A stretch of DNA of 57,072 nt from JASFHF01 sp050123375 (GTDB lineage Bacteria; Pseudomonadota; Gammaproteobacteria; UBA12402). This document shows, piece by piece, positions 26,106 to 33,990 of this stretch; positions within the stretch are counted from its first letter, which is position 1; the number at the start of each line of letters is the position of its first letter. The stretch is from positions 1 through 57,072 of the forward strand of contig JASFHF010000007.1 of assembly GCA_050123375.1 (NCBI GenBank), written 5' to 3'. The notes beneath the pieces were generated by a model. It did no database searches. It had not been told where the DNA came from and saw nothing but the letters and a program-made list of their open reading frames with translations. The translations under genes and the position numbers were made by a program.

Positions 26106-27296
26106 ATGAGCAAAGAGAAATTTGAGCGTACGAAGCCGCATGTAAATGTAGGAACGATAGGGCACGTAGACCATGGGAAGACGACGTTGACAGCGGCGTT
26201 GACGAAGGTGATGTCGTCGAAGCACGGAGGAGAAGTAAAGGCGTTTGATCAGATTGACAATGCGCCGGAAGAGAAGGCAAGAGGAATAACGATAGCGACG
26301 GCACACGTTGAATATGAATCAGACAAACGCCACTACGCACATGTTGATTGTCCGGGACACGCAGACTATGTGAAGAACATGATAACGGGAGCGGCACAGA
26401 TGGACGGAGCGATCTTGGTGGTGAGCGCAGCAGATGGTCCGATGCCGCAGACGAGAGAACATATTTTGTTAGCCCGTCAGGTAGGAGTGCCGTATATAGT
26501 GGTGTATTTGAACAAAGCGGACATGGTAGACGATAAAGAGCTTCTGGAATTGGTAGAGATGGAAGTGCGAGATTTATTGAATAGCTATGAATTTCCGGGA
26601 GATGATACGCCGATAATTATAGGATCGGCCTTGAAAGCGTTGGAAGGAGATACAAGTGAGATAGGCTCGCAATCTATCGAGAAGTTGGTAGAGACGATGG
26701 ATGACTATATACCGGTACCGGATCGACCGGTAGATCAGCCATTTTTGATGCCGATAGAAGACGTTTTTTCTATATCAGGTCGAGGAACGGTAGTAACGGG
26801 AAGGATCGAAAGAGGAATTATAAAAGTAGGAGAAGAGATCGAGATAGTAGGGATAAGAGATACGCAGAAGACGACGTGTACAGGAGTAGAGATGTTCAGA
26901 AAACTTCTGGACGAAGGACGAGCGGGAGATAATGTAGGAGTATTGTTAAGAGGTACGAAACGGGAAGACGTAGAGAGAGGCCAAGTATTAGCGAAACCTG
27001 GAAGCATCACGCCGCATACGAAGTTTACGGCGGAAGTATACGTACTTACTAAGGAAGAAGGAGGAAGACATACGCCATTTTTCAAAGGCTATCGTCCGCA
27101 GTTTTACTTTAGGACGACAGACGTAACGGGAGAAGTGGTATTACCGGAAGGAGTAGAGATGGTGATGCCGGGAGATAATGTGAAGATGGAAGTGACGTTG
27201 GTGGCGCCGATAGCGATGGAGAAAGGTTTACGCTTTGCTATCAGAGAAGGCGGCCGCACCGTTGGCGCAGGTGTGGTTATAGATATTATTGAATAA
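26106..27296 (+). CDS. tuf: Elongation factor Tu (atypical codon usage)
   Basis: The 396-aa GTPase delivers aminoacyl-tRNA to the ribosome. GHVDHGKTTLTAAL, the effector loop RGITIATAHVEY, DCPGHADYV and NKAD are intact. The DNA is unusual: most of the gene uses ATA for Ile, ACG for Thr, GGA for Gly and AAG for Lys, unlike fusA and the ribosomal genes around it. The last roughly 60 bp (from about 27228) return to a mixed usage with GGC, CGC and ACC. This suggests a recombined or converted gene. AAGGGGAC precedes the start. Confidence 0.98.
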   Translation: MSKEKFERTKPHVNVGTIGHVDHGKTTLTAALTKVMSSKHGGEVKAFDQIDNAPEEKARGITIATAHVEYESDKRHYAHVDCPGHADYVKNMITGAAQMDGAILVVSAADGPMPQTREHILLARQVGVPYIVVYLNKADMVDDKELLELVEMEVRDLLNSYEFPGDDTPIIIGSALKALEGDTSEIGSQSIEKLVETMDDYIPVPDRPVDQPFLMPIEDVFSISGRGTVVTGRIERGIIKVGEEIEIVGIRDTQKTTCTGVEMFRKLLDEGRAGDNVGVLLRGTKREDVERGQVLAKPGSITPHTKFTAEVYVLTKEEGGRHTPFFKGYRPQFYFRTTDVTGEVVLPEGVEMVMPGDNVKMEVTLVAPIAMEKGLRFAIREGGRTVGAGVVIDIIE

Positions 27297-27301
27297 TTTA
27301 T

Positions 27302-27331
27302 AAGGTGCATATATATGCACCTTGTTTTTTA
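27302..27331 (+). terminator. Rho-independent terminator after tuf
   Basis: AAGGTGCAT (27302-27310) pairs with ATGCACCTT (27315-27323) around a 4-nt loop, followed by GTTTTTTA. It sits 5 nt after the tuf stop and only 14 nt before the rpsJ start, so it separates the str and S10 transcription units or attenuates between them. Confidence 0.85.
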
Positions 27332-27344
27332 CTTGGAAAATACA

Positions 27345-27668
27345 ATGAGTGCAGAAACAAAAAACCAAAGAATTCGCATAACATTAAAAGCGTTTGATCA
27401 TCGTTTGATTGATCAATCGACAAAAGAAATTGTAGAAACTGCGAAACGAACCGGCGCGCAAGTGCATGGTCCAATACCGTTTCCTACAAAATTTGAGCGA
27501 GCTACAATATTGATTTCTCCTCATGTAGATAAAGATGCGCGTGATCAATATCAAATTCGTATTCATAAACGTTTAGTTGATATTATTAAGCCAACCGACA
27601 AAACGGTAGATGCGTTAATGAAATTAGATCTTGCTGCAGGGGTAGATGTTCAGATTAGTTTGGAATAG
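27345..27668 (+). CDS. rpsJ: 30S ribosomal protein S10
   Basis: A 107-aa 30S head protein that also acts in NusB-dependent antitermination in relatives. Conserved NQRIRITLKAFDHRLIDQ lies near the start and GPIPFPTK in the middle. The ATG at 27345 gives family-like length; an upstream in-frame ATG at 27315 lies inside the tuf terminator hairpin and is rejected. First gene of the S10 operon. Confidence 0.96.
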   Translation: MSAETKNQRIRITLKAFDHRLIDQSTKEIVETAKRTGAQVHGPIPFPTKFERATILISPHVDKDARDQYQIRIHKRLVDIIKPTDKTVDALMKLDLAAGVDVQISLE

Positions 27669-27678
27669 AGGTTTAGGT

Positions 27679-28335
27679 ATGACAATTGGTTTAATCGGAC
27701 GCAAATGTGGAATGACAAGAATCTTTACTGAAGATGGTGCATCAATTCCTGTTACGGTAATTTTTGTTTTACCAAATAAAATTACGCAAATTAAAACAGT
27801 GGAGACAGATGGTTATCAAGCAATTCAGGTTACAACTGGAAAGCGTAAGTCTACACGTGTGACTAAACCGTTAGCAGGTCATTTTGCAAAAGCAAATGTA
27901 GAAGCAGGAGATATATTGCAAGAATTTCGTTTAGAAGATGCGGGTGAACAAGAATTTAAACTTGGAAGTGAATTGACAGTTACAATGTTTGAACCAGGGC
28001 AAATTGTGGATGTAATTGGTACTAGCAAAGGTAAAGGATTTGCTGGGGTTATTAAACGACATAATTTCCGTAGCCAAGATGCTACACATGGTAATTCTTT
28101 GTCGCATCGTGCACCTGGTTCTATTGGCCAAAACCAATCACCATCTCATGTATTTAAAGGCAAAAAAATGGCAGGTCATTTAGGTGATGAGCGTTGTAGT
28201 ATACAGAATCAGGAAATAATAAAAGTTGATGCTGAACGTAATTTGTTATTAATTAGAGGCGCAGTTCCTGGTGCACCAAGTGGTTACGTAACTATAATGC
28301 CTGCAAAAAAACATTCTCGTAAGGAGAAGAAGTAA
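27679..28335 (+). CDS. rplC: 50S ribosomal protein L3
   Basis: A 218-aa early 23S-binding protein reaching towards the peptidyl-transferase centre. MTIGLIGRKCGMTRIFTEDG is the classical N-terminus, and GTSKGKGFAGVIKRHNF and HGNSLSHRAPGSIGQ the central extension. The ATG at 27679 with GAGG upstream is chosen over a longer frame from 27646 that overlaps rpsJ. Its stop codon overlaps the rplD start (TAATG). Confidence 0.97.
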   Translation: MTIGLIGRKCGMTRIFTEDGASIPVTVIFVLPNKITQIKTVETDGYQAIQVTTGKRKSTRVTKPLAGHFAKANVEAGDILQEFRLEDAGEQEFKLGSELTVTMFEPGQIVDVIGTSKGKGFAGVIKRHNFRSQDATHGNSLSHRAPGSIGQNQSPSHVFKGKKMAGHLGDERCSIQNQEIIKVDAERNLLLIRGAVPGAPSGYVTIMPAKKHSRKEKK

Positions 28336-28949
28336 TGGGAATAGCTGTTTCAGTTATTGGTGACAAAACAAAAAAGATTGAATTATCTGAGCAAGTTTTT
28401 GCGCAAGATTTTAATGAAGCATTAATCCATCAAGCAGTGATTAAATATCAAGCGGGAATGAGAAAAGGAACTAAAGCGCAAAAAAATCGTTCAGAAGTTA
28501 GTGGTGGTGGTAAAAAGCCGTGGCGACAAAAAGGTACTGGCAGAGCAAGAGCGGGAACAACTAGAGGTCCGATTTGGCGTAGTGGTGGTAGAGCTTTTGC
28601 AGCGAAGCCGCGTGATTTTTCACAAAAATTAAATAAAAAAATGTATCGAAATGCAATTGCGAGTATTTTATCTGAATTATTGCGTAAAGAGCGTTTGATT
28701 ATTGCGGACAATTTGGAACTAAAAGAAATTAAAACTAAAGGTTTAATAGCAAAACTGCGCGATTATAAAGTGCAGGATGCATTAATTATTAATGATAAAG
28801 TTGATGTGAATTTATATTTGTCTGCGCGTAATTTACCAAAAGTTACAATTGTAGATGTTCCGAGTATTAATCCGGTAGATTTGATTAGTTTTAATCATGT
28901 AATTATAACAGAAGCTGCAATTAAACAAATAGAGGAATGGCTAGGATGA
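28335..28949 (+). CDS. rplD: 50S ribosomal protein L4
   Basis: A 204-aa exit-tunnel protein; in E. coli it also represses the S10 operon. The internal loop KPWRQKGTGRARAGTTRGPIW and the GGRAFAAKPRDF segment are conserved. It overlaps rplC by 1 nt and rplW by 4 nt, so translation is tightly coupled. No E. coli-like S10 leader is possible here because rpsJ starts just after the tuf terminator. Confidence 0.97.
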   Translation: MGIAVSVIGDKTKKIELSEQVFAQDFNEALIHQAVIKYQAGMRKGTKAQKNRSEVSGGGKKPWRQKGTGRARAGTTRGPIWRSGGRAFAAKPRDFSQKLNKKMYRNAIASILSELLRKERLIIADNLELKEIKTKGLIAKLRDYKVQDALIINDKVDVNLYLSARNLPKVTIVDVPSINPVDLISFNHVIITEAAIKQIEEWLG

Positions 28950-29242
28950 ACCAAGAACGTTTAATGAAAATTATTCTATCGCCAGTGATCTCGGAAAAAG
29001 GTACGATAGTTGCAGATCAATATCGTCAATTTGTGTTTAAGGTGGATCCAAGTGCCACTAAAACTGAAATTAAACAAGCAATAGAACAAATGTTTAAAGT
29101 AGAAGTAACGGCAGTAAACCTTTGTCATGTTAAAGGCAAGCAAAAGAAGTTTCGTTATCGCCCTGGACAACGCAAAGATTGGAAAAAAGCATATGTGACT
29201 TTAGCCGAAGGTCATGACATTAGTTTTGTTGGTAAGGAATGA
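28946..29242 (+). CDS. rplW: 50S ribosomal protein L23
   Basis: A 98-aa protein at the tunnel exit, a docking site for SRP and trigger factor. It starts MNQERLMKIILSPVISEKGT. The ATG at 28946 forms an ATGA overlap with rplD and is well spaced from GAGGA, unlike the ATG at 28937, which is too close to it. A 52-nt spacer with a palindrome follows before rplB. Confidence 0.95.
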   Translation: MNQERLMKIILSPVISEKGTIVADQYRQFVFKVDPSATKTEIKQAIEQMFKVEVTAVNLCHVKGKQKKFRYRPGQRKDWKKAYVTLAEGHDISFVGKE

Positions 29243-29243
29243 A

Positions 29244-29275
29244 CTAGAAACTAGAGACTAGTATTTAGTTTCTAG
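29244..29275. repeat. Inverted repeat in the rplW-rplB spacer
   Basis: CTAGAAACTA (29244-29253) pairs perfectly with TAGTTTCTAG (29266-29275). A related GAAACTAGAAAC string occurs in the rpsN-rpsH spacer (33926-33940). There is no T-tract, so termination is unlikely; an RNA processing site or small repeat is possible. Confidence 0.55.
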
Positions 29276-29294
29276 ACAAGAGGAATAAATAATT

Positions 29295-30125
29295 ATGCCA
29301 TTGGTAAAAACAAAACCAACCTCAGCTGGACGTCGTTTTGTCGTCAAAGTTGTGAACCCTGAATTGCATAAGGGCGGTCCTTATTCACCATTAGTGAAAA
29401 AGAAAGGGAAAACGGGAGGACGCAACAATTTAGGTAGAATAACAGTTAGATATAGAGGCGGCGGACATAAAAAACGTTACCGCTTAATAGATTTTAAGCG
29501 TAATAAATTTGATGTAATTGGTAGAGTTGAACGTTTAGAATATGACCCTAATCGTAGTGCTTATATTGCATTAGTATTATATATGGATGGTGAAAGAAGA
29601 TATATTATTGCTCCGCATGCTGTTAGAGTTGGTAGTGAAATTATTTCTGGAAATAGTGTTCCAATTAAGCCTGGTAATAGTTTACCTTTGCGTAATATTC
29701 CAGTTGGAACAGTTGTTCATTGTGTTGAATTAAGGCCAGGTAAAGGAGCGCAACTTGCTCGAAGCGCAGGTACATATGTACAGTTTGTAGCACGTGAAGG
29801 TAATTATGCTACTTTAAAACTGCGTTCAGGAGAAATGCGCAAAGTATTAATTGATTGTCGTGCTACGATAGGCGTGGTAAGTAAAAGTGAACATAATTTG
29901 CGTTCGTTAGGTAAAGCTGGTGCTAAACGTTGGCAAGGTAAAAAACCACATGTGCGTGGAGTAGCAATGAATCCAGTTGATCATCCGCATGGTGGTGGTG
30001 AAGGTCGTACTTCTGGTGGACGTCATCCTGTGTCGCCATGGGGTCAACCGACTAAAGGTTATAAAACCAGAAAAAATAAACGTACTGGTAAATATATTGT
30101 TAAGCGTAGGAAGAAGAAGGAATAA
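29295..30125 (+). CDS. rplB: 50S ribosomal protein L2
   Basis: A 276-aa protein needed for subunit association and peptidyl transfer. Signatures GRNNLGRITVRYRGGGHKKRYR at the N-terminal side and MNPVDHPHGGGEGRTSGG near the C-terminus, with the key His, are intact. AAGAGGAATAA precedes the ATG. It is followed 2 nt later by rpsS. Confidence 0.98.
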   Translation: MPLVKTKPTSAGRRFVVKVVNPELHKGGPYSPLVKKKGKTGGRNNLGRITVRYRGGGHKKRYRLIDFKRNKFDVIGRVERLEYDPNRSAYIALVLYMDGERRYIIAPHAVRVGSEIISGNSVPIKPGNSLPLRNIPVGTVVHCVELRPGKGAQLARSAGTYVQFVAREGNYATLKLRSGEMRKVLIDCRATIGVVSKSEHNLRSLGKAGAKRWQGKKPHVRGVAMNPVDHPHGGGEGRTSGGRHPVSPWGQPTKGYKTRKNKRTGKYIVKRRKKKE

Positions 30126-30127
30126 TT

Positions 30128-30412
30128 ATGTCACGATCGATTAAAAAAGGGCCATTTGTGGCTGCAAGCTTATTAAAGAAAGTGGAGAAATCACTTTCTG
30201 AGTCAAGTAAAAAACCAATTAAAACTTGGTCGCGTGCATCTATGATTATTCCACAAATGGTTGGATTAACGATTGCAGTACATAATGGACGAAATTTTTT
30301 GCCGATTCGTATTTCTGAAGATATGGTTGGGTATAAGTTAGGTGAATTTGCACCAACCCGTACGTTTAAAATGCATTCTGGTGATAGAAAAGTTAAAGAA
30401 AAGAAGGAATGA
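30128..30412 (+). CDS. rpsS: 30S ribosomal protein S19
   Basis: A 94-aa 30S head protein that forms a complex with S13 and contacts the A-site side. MSRSIKKGPFVAASLLKKVE is the typical N-terminus, and the signature GHKLGEFAPTRTF appears here as GYKLGEFAPTRTF. Placed between rplB and rplV with 2-3-nt gaps. Confidence 0.97.
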   Translation: MSRSIKKGPFVAASLLKKVEKSLSESSKKPIKTWSRASMIIPQMVGLTIAVHNGRNFLPIRISEDMVGYKLGEFAPTRTFKMHSGDRKVKEKKE

Positions 30413-30415
30413 TAA

Positions 30416-30766
30416 ATGGTTGAAGTTTCTGCAACAGCAAAACATATTAGATTATCTCCGCAAAAAGCGCGGTTAATTGCTGATCAAGTTAGAGGCGAGC
30501 ATGTTGAACGCGCGCTTAATTTTTTAAGTTTCAGTCCTAAGAGGGCAGCGAAAGAAGTTAAAAAAGTTCTTGAATCGGCTATTGCAAATGCCGAGCATAA
30601 TGAGGGTGCTGATATTGATGAGCTTTATGTTGCAACCATTTATGTTAATCAAGGAGCAACTTTGAAACGTTTGCGTGCAAGAGCAAAAGGCAGAGGTGAT
30701 CGTATTTTAAAACGATCATGCCATATTACGATAACAGTCTCAGATACGAAAGAGGGTAAAAAATAA
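30416..30766 (+). CDS. rplV: 50S ribosomal protein L22
   Basis: A 116-aa protein whose beta-hairpin lines the nascent-peptide tunnel. AKHIRLSPQKARLIADQVRG opens the globular domain; the hairpin tip is seen in GATLKRLRARAKGRGDRIL, followed by KRSCHITI. Its stop overlaps the rpsC start by 1 nt (TAATG). Confidence 0.97.
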   Translation: MVEVSATAKHIRLSPQKARLIADQVRGEHVERALNFLSFSPKRAAKEVKKVLESAIANAEHNEGADIDELYVATIYVNQGATLKRLRARAKGRGDRILKRSCHITITVSDTKEGKK

Positions 30767-31428
30767 TGGGTCAAAAGGTTCATCCAATTGGAATTCGACT
30801 TGGTATTGTAAAAGATTGGTTATCTAGATGGTATGCTAGCTCAAATGAATATGCTGATACAGTTTGTGCTGATTTAGAAGTGCGTAAATTTTTGCAAAAA
30901 AAATTAGCTGCTGCTGGAATAAGCCGTATTGAAATTGAGCGGCCAGCGCGCACGGTTAAAGTAATTATTTATACAGCCAGACCAGGTGTAATTATTGGTA
31001 AAAGCGGTGGGGAAGTTGAAAATTTACGAAATGAATTATATAAAAAATTAGGTTTGCCGGTGCAAATTAATATTGAGGAAGTACGCAAACCAGAGCTTGA
31101 TGCGAAATTAGTTGCTGAAGGAATTGCTTCGCAATTAGTACGGCGTATTGCTTTTCGCCGCGCAATGAAACGAGCGATGGGTAATGCAATGCGTGCTGGA
31201 GCAAAGGGAGTTAAGATTTGTGTAAGTGGTCGATTAGGTGGTGCAGAAATTGCACGTAGTGAATGGAGTAGGGAAGGTCGTGTTCCGTTACATACTTTTC
31301 GTGCAGATATTGATTATGGTTTAGCTGAAGCAAAAACTACTTATGGTATTATCGGCGTAAAAGTTTGGATTTTTAAAGGCGAAGTGTTAAGTGATAAAGT
31401 AAAAGAACAACAACAATCGAAAGAATAA
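30766..31428 (+). CDS. rpsC: 30S ribosomal protein S3
   Basis: A 220-aa protein at the mRNA entry channel with helicase-related basic residues. MGQKVHPIGIRLGIVKDW starts the protein; the KH domain motif PGVIIGKSGGEVE and the C-terminal SGRLGGAEIARSEW are intact. A Gln/Lys tail ends the protein. A 19-bp palindrome separates it from rplP. Confidence 0.97.
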   Translation: MGQKVHPIGIRLGIVKDWLSRWYASSNEYADTVCADLEVRKFLQKKLAAAGISRIEIERPARTVKVIIYTARPGVIIGKSGGEVENLRNELYKKLGLPVQINIEEVRKPELDAKLVAEGIASQLVRRIAFRRAMKRAMGNAMRAGAKGVKICVSGRLGGAEIARSEWSREGRVPLHTFRADIDYGLAEAKTTYGIIGVKVWIFKGEVLSDKVKEQQQSKE

Positions 31429-31432
31429 AAAG

Positions 31433-31451
31433 GGGGTCAAGACTTGACCCC
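31433..31451. repeat. 19-bp palindrome between rpsC and rplP
   Basis: GGGGTCAAG-A-CTTGACCCC is a perfect inverted repeat with a 1-nt centre. It has no T-tract. The GGGGTCA string also occurs right after the uvrA stop (51875-51881) without its partner arm. It is one of several short palindromes found in spacers of this ribosomal cluster. Confidence 0.6.
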
Positions 31452-31470
31452 GCAACAGGAGAATATAGCG

Positions 31471-31881
31471 ATGTTGCAGCCAAAGAAAACAAAGTACAGA
31501 AAAATGCAAAAAGGCCGTAATCGTGGTTTGGCGCGTGGTTGCAAAGTAAGCTTTGGTGAATTTGGTATGAAGGCTGTTACACGCGGGCGAATTACAGCCA
31601 GGCAGATTGAAGCGGCGCGTAGAGCGATTAGCCGTCATTTAAAACGCGGTGGACAGATTTGGATTAGAATATTTCCTGATAAGCCGATTACCAAAAAACC
31701 TTTGGAAGTAAGGCAAGGCAAAGGTAAAGGTAATGTGGAATATTGGGTTGCAGTAGTTAAGCCGGGACAAATGTTGTTTGAAATCGCGGGTGTCCCTAAA
31801 GAACTTGCTTATAGAGCCTTCGAGTTAGCAGCAGCAAAACTGCCGGTGCAAGTGGTTTTTGAAGAACGAACGGTGATGTAA
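31471..31881 (+). CDS. rplP: 50S ribosomal protein L16
   Basis: A 136-aa protein that positions the A-site tRNA. MLQPKKTKYRKMQKGRNRG is the typical start. The ATG at 31471 follows AGGAG by about 8 nt; a longer frame from a TTG at 31444 would begin inside the palindrome and is rejected. The Arg of the GKGNVEYWVAVVKPG region, hydroxylated in some bacteria, is not judged here. It overlaps rpmC by 1 nt. Confidence 0.97.
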   Translation: MLQPKKTKYRKMQKGRNRGLARGCKVSFGEFGMKAVTRGRITARQIEAARRAISRHLKRGGQIWIRIFPDKPITKKPLEVRQGKGKGNVEYWVAVVKPGQMLFEIAGVPKELAYRAFELAAAKLPVQVVFEERTVM

Positions 31882-32087
31882 TGAAATCAAGTGAATTAAG
31901 AGCAATGACAGTTGCGGAATTAGAAAAAGAATTGCATGAATTGTTGCGTGAACAGTTTAATTTGCGCATGCAAAAAGGATCAGGGCAATTAACACGCACA
32001 CATTTATTAAAAAATGTGCGTTTGAATATTGCGCGGGTTAAAACTATTATAACTGAGAAAGCGAAAGCAGAGGCCAAGCATGAATGA
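31881..32087 (+). CDS. rpmC: 50S ribosomal protein L29
   Basis: A 68-aa two-helix protein near the tunnel exit. MKSSELRAMTVAELEKELHE and LLREQFNLRMQKGSGQL match the family. It overlaps rplP by 1 nt and rpsQ by 8 nt. Confidence 0.95.
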   Translation: MKSSELRAMTVAELEKELHELLREQFNLRMQKGSGQLTRTHLLKNVRLNIARVKTIITEKAKAEAKHE

Positions 32088-32340
32088 TGCAGCTAAAAAA
32101 ATTAGAACTTTAATGGGTAAAGTAACCAGTAATAAAATGGATAAAACCATTGTAGTTGAAATTATTAGGCGCGTACCGCATAGAATTTATAAAAAAATTG
32201 TGAAAAAAACTACAAAAATACATGCTCATGATGCGGATAATGTTTGTAATATTGGTGATGTTGTTAAAATTCAAGCAACACGTCCATATTCAAAAACTAA
32301 AGCATGGAAATTAATAGAAGTTATTGAGAAGGTAAAATAG
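32080..32340 (+). CDS. rpsQ: 30S ribosomal protein S17
   Basis: An 86-aa OB-fold protein binding 16S h11. LMGKVTSNKMDKTIVVEI is the family start and GDVVKIQATRPYSKTKAWKL the signature region. The ATG lies within the last codons of rpmC. Confidence 0.96.
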   Translation: MNDAAKKIRTLMGKVTSNKMDKTIVVEIIRRVPHRIYKKIVKKTTKIHAHDADNVCNIGDVVKIQATRPYSKTKAWKLIEVIEKVK

Positions 32341-32341
32341 T

Positions 32342-32707
32342 ATGATTCAAATGCAATCAATGCTGAATGTTGCGGATAATAGTGGTGCACGCCGTGTAAT
32401 GTGCATTAAAGTGCTTGGCGGTTCTCATCGCAGATATGCAGGTATTGGTGATATTATTAAAGTAACCGTGAAAGAAGCTTTACCAAGAAGTAAAGTGAAA
32501 AAAGGCGATGTATATTTTGCTGTTACTGTTAGAACTAAAAAAGGTGTGCGTAGAAGTGATGGTTCAGTAATTAGATTTGATAGTAATGCAGTTGTTTTGT
32601 TGAATCAGCAAAAACAGCCAATTGGCACCAGAATATTTGGACCGATTGCGCGTGAGTTGCGTGATGAATTTATGAAAATTGTATCTCTTGCACCAGAGGT
32701 TGTGTAA
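32342..32707 (+). CDS. rplN: 50S ribosomal protein L14
   Basis: A 121-aa protein at the subunit interface that contacts 16S h14. MIQMQSMLNVADNSGARR and GDIIKVTVKEALPRSKVKKGD are conserved. It directly follows rpsQ (1-nt gap) and precedes rplX by 3 nt. Confidence 0.97.
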   Translation: MIQMQSMLNVADNSGARRVMCIKVLGGSHRRYAGIGDIIKVTVKEALPRSKVKKGDVYFAVTVRTKKGVRRSDGSVIRFDSNAVVLLNQQKQPIGTRIFGPIARELRDEFMKIVSLAPEVV

Positions 32708-32710
32708 ATT

Positions 32711-33061
32711 ATGTTAAATGCTAAATTAAAAATAAAACAAGGTGATGAAGTTATTGTGATTGCCGGGAAAGATAAAGGTAAACGCGGTACTGTGTTAAAA
32801 GTCAGCCGCTCAGTTCTTGGCTGCAGTAAAGTTTTAGTTGAAGGCGTTAACATGATTAAAAAACATACGCGTCCTAACCCGCAAGCAAATCAACCAGGTG
32901 GTATTGTTGATAAGGAAGCGTTTATTAGTATATCTAACGTGATGTTATATAATCCTGTAACAAAAAAAGGAGATCGAGTTGGTTTTCGTGCTTTAGAAAA
33001 CGGCAAAAAAGTGCGTTATTTTAAATCTACTGGTGATCTTGTAAGTAGCGATGAAGGTTAA
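32711..33061 (+). CDS. rplX: 50S ribosomal protein L24
   Basis: A 116-aa assembly initiator with a KOW motif: KIKQGDEVIVIAGKDKGKRGTVLKV. The segment VEGVNMIKKHTRPNP is typical. Slightly longer than E. coli L24 (104). Followed 8 nt later by rplE. Confidence 0.96.
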   Translation: MLNAKLKIKQGDEVIVIAGKDKGKRGTVLKVSRSVLGCSKVLVEGVNMIKKHTRPNPQANQPGGIVDKEAFISISNVMLYNPVTKKGDRVGFRALENGKKVRYFKSTGDLVSSDEG

Positions 33062-33069
33062 ATTGAATT

Positions 33070-33612
33070 ATGAGTAATATGTTTAAAAAAATGTATCATG
33101 ATGAAATAACCAAGCAGTTGGCAAAAGAGTTTGGTTATAAAAACAAAATGCAGATACCTAAAGTTACTAAAATTACTTTAAATATGGGTTTAGGTGAAGC
33201 GGTTGCTAATAAAAAAATTATTGATGCTGCGATGTCTGATATGACTGCTATTGCTGGACAAAAACCGGTGAAAACTTATGCGCGTAAATCTATTGCTGGA
33301 TTTAAAATTAGAGATGGGTGGCCAATCGGCTGCAAAGTAGTATTACGACGTGACCGCATGTACAATTTTTTACAAAGATTAATTTGTATTGCGATTCCAC
33401 GTATTCGTGATTTTAGGGGCTTTAGTGCAAAAGCTTTTGATGGTAGAGGAAATTATAATTTGGGCATCAGTGAACAAATTATTTTTCCAGAAATCGATTA
33501 TGATAAAATTGATGCGATTCGTGGTTTAGATATTGCAATTACTACGACTGCGAAAAGTGATGAAGAAGCTAGAGCATTATTAAAAGCATTTGGTTTTCCA
33601 TTTAAGGAATAA
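33070..33612 (+). CDS. rplE: 50S ribosomal protein L5
   Basis: A 180-aa 5S rRNA-binding protein of the central protuberance. IPKVTKITLNMGLGEAVANK and the P-site loop KTYARKSIAGFKIRDGWPIG are intact, as is RGLDIAITTTAKSDEEARALL at the end. Standard length. Confidence 0.97.
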   Translation: MSNMFKKMYHDEITKQLAKEFGYKNKMQIPKVTKITLNMGLGEAVANKKIIDAAMSDMTAIAGQKPVKTYARKSIAGFKIRDGWPIGCKVVLRRDRMYNFLQRLICIAIPRIRDFRGFSAKAFDGRGNYNLGISEQIIFPEIDYDKIDAIRGLDIAITTTAKSDEEARALLKAFGFPFKE

Positions 33613-33617
33613 ATAGT

Positions 33618-33923
33618 ATGGCAAAAACTTCGGTAATTAAACGTAACAAAAAACGACAAAGAATGGAAACAAAGTATCGCGCAAAGAAAGCTGCATTGAA
33701 AGAAGCGTGTAGAGTTGCTTATAAAAAAGCCGAAATTCCTTGGGAGGCTCAGCTAAAATTGCAAAAATTGCCGAGAAATTCTCATCGAACTCGTTTGTGT
33801 AATCGTTGTCGGGTGTGTGGCCGTCCTCGGGGAGTTTATAGAAAATTTGGTTTGTGCCGCGCATGTTTACGCAAATTTGCGATGTGGGGATATATGCCTG
33901 GTTTAGAAAAAGCAAGTTGGTAG
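33618..33923 (+). CDS. rpsN: 30S ribosomal protein S14, long form with zinc ribbon
   Basis: A 101-aa protein of the 30S head. Length and the N-terminal half match the long, usually zinc-free S14 of Proteobacteria. The C-terminal half carries a complete CxxC-x12-CxxC ribbon (RCRVCGRPRGVYRKFGLCRA and onward), as in the short zinc-binding S14 of Firmicutes. It ends in the normal GLEKASW. The combination is uncommon. It lies 5 nt after rplE; a 67-nt spacer follows. Confidence 0.96.
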   Translation: MAKTSVIKRNKKRQRMETKYRAKKAALKEACRVAYKKAEIPWEAQLKLQKLPRNSHRTRLCNRCRVCGRPRGVYRKFGLCRACLRKFAMWGYMPGLEKASW

Positions 33924-33990
33924 TCTGGAAACTAGAAACAAGCAAACGGGCAAACAGGTAAATAGAGGAAAAGATAGAGGTTATTTTAAT

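Noticed and set aside
26082..26397. Antisense ORFs over the 5' end of tuf
   Set aside because: They arise from the unusual ATA/ACG/AAG codon usage of tuf; no RBS, and the tuf frame is certain.
27315..27344. Upstream ATG for rpsJ
   Set aside because: It lies in the right arm of the tuf terminator and would add ten residues not found in S10.
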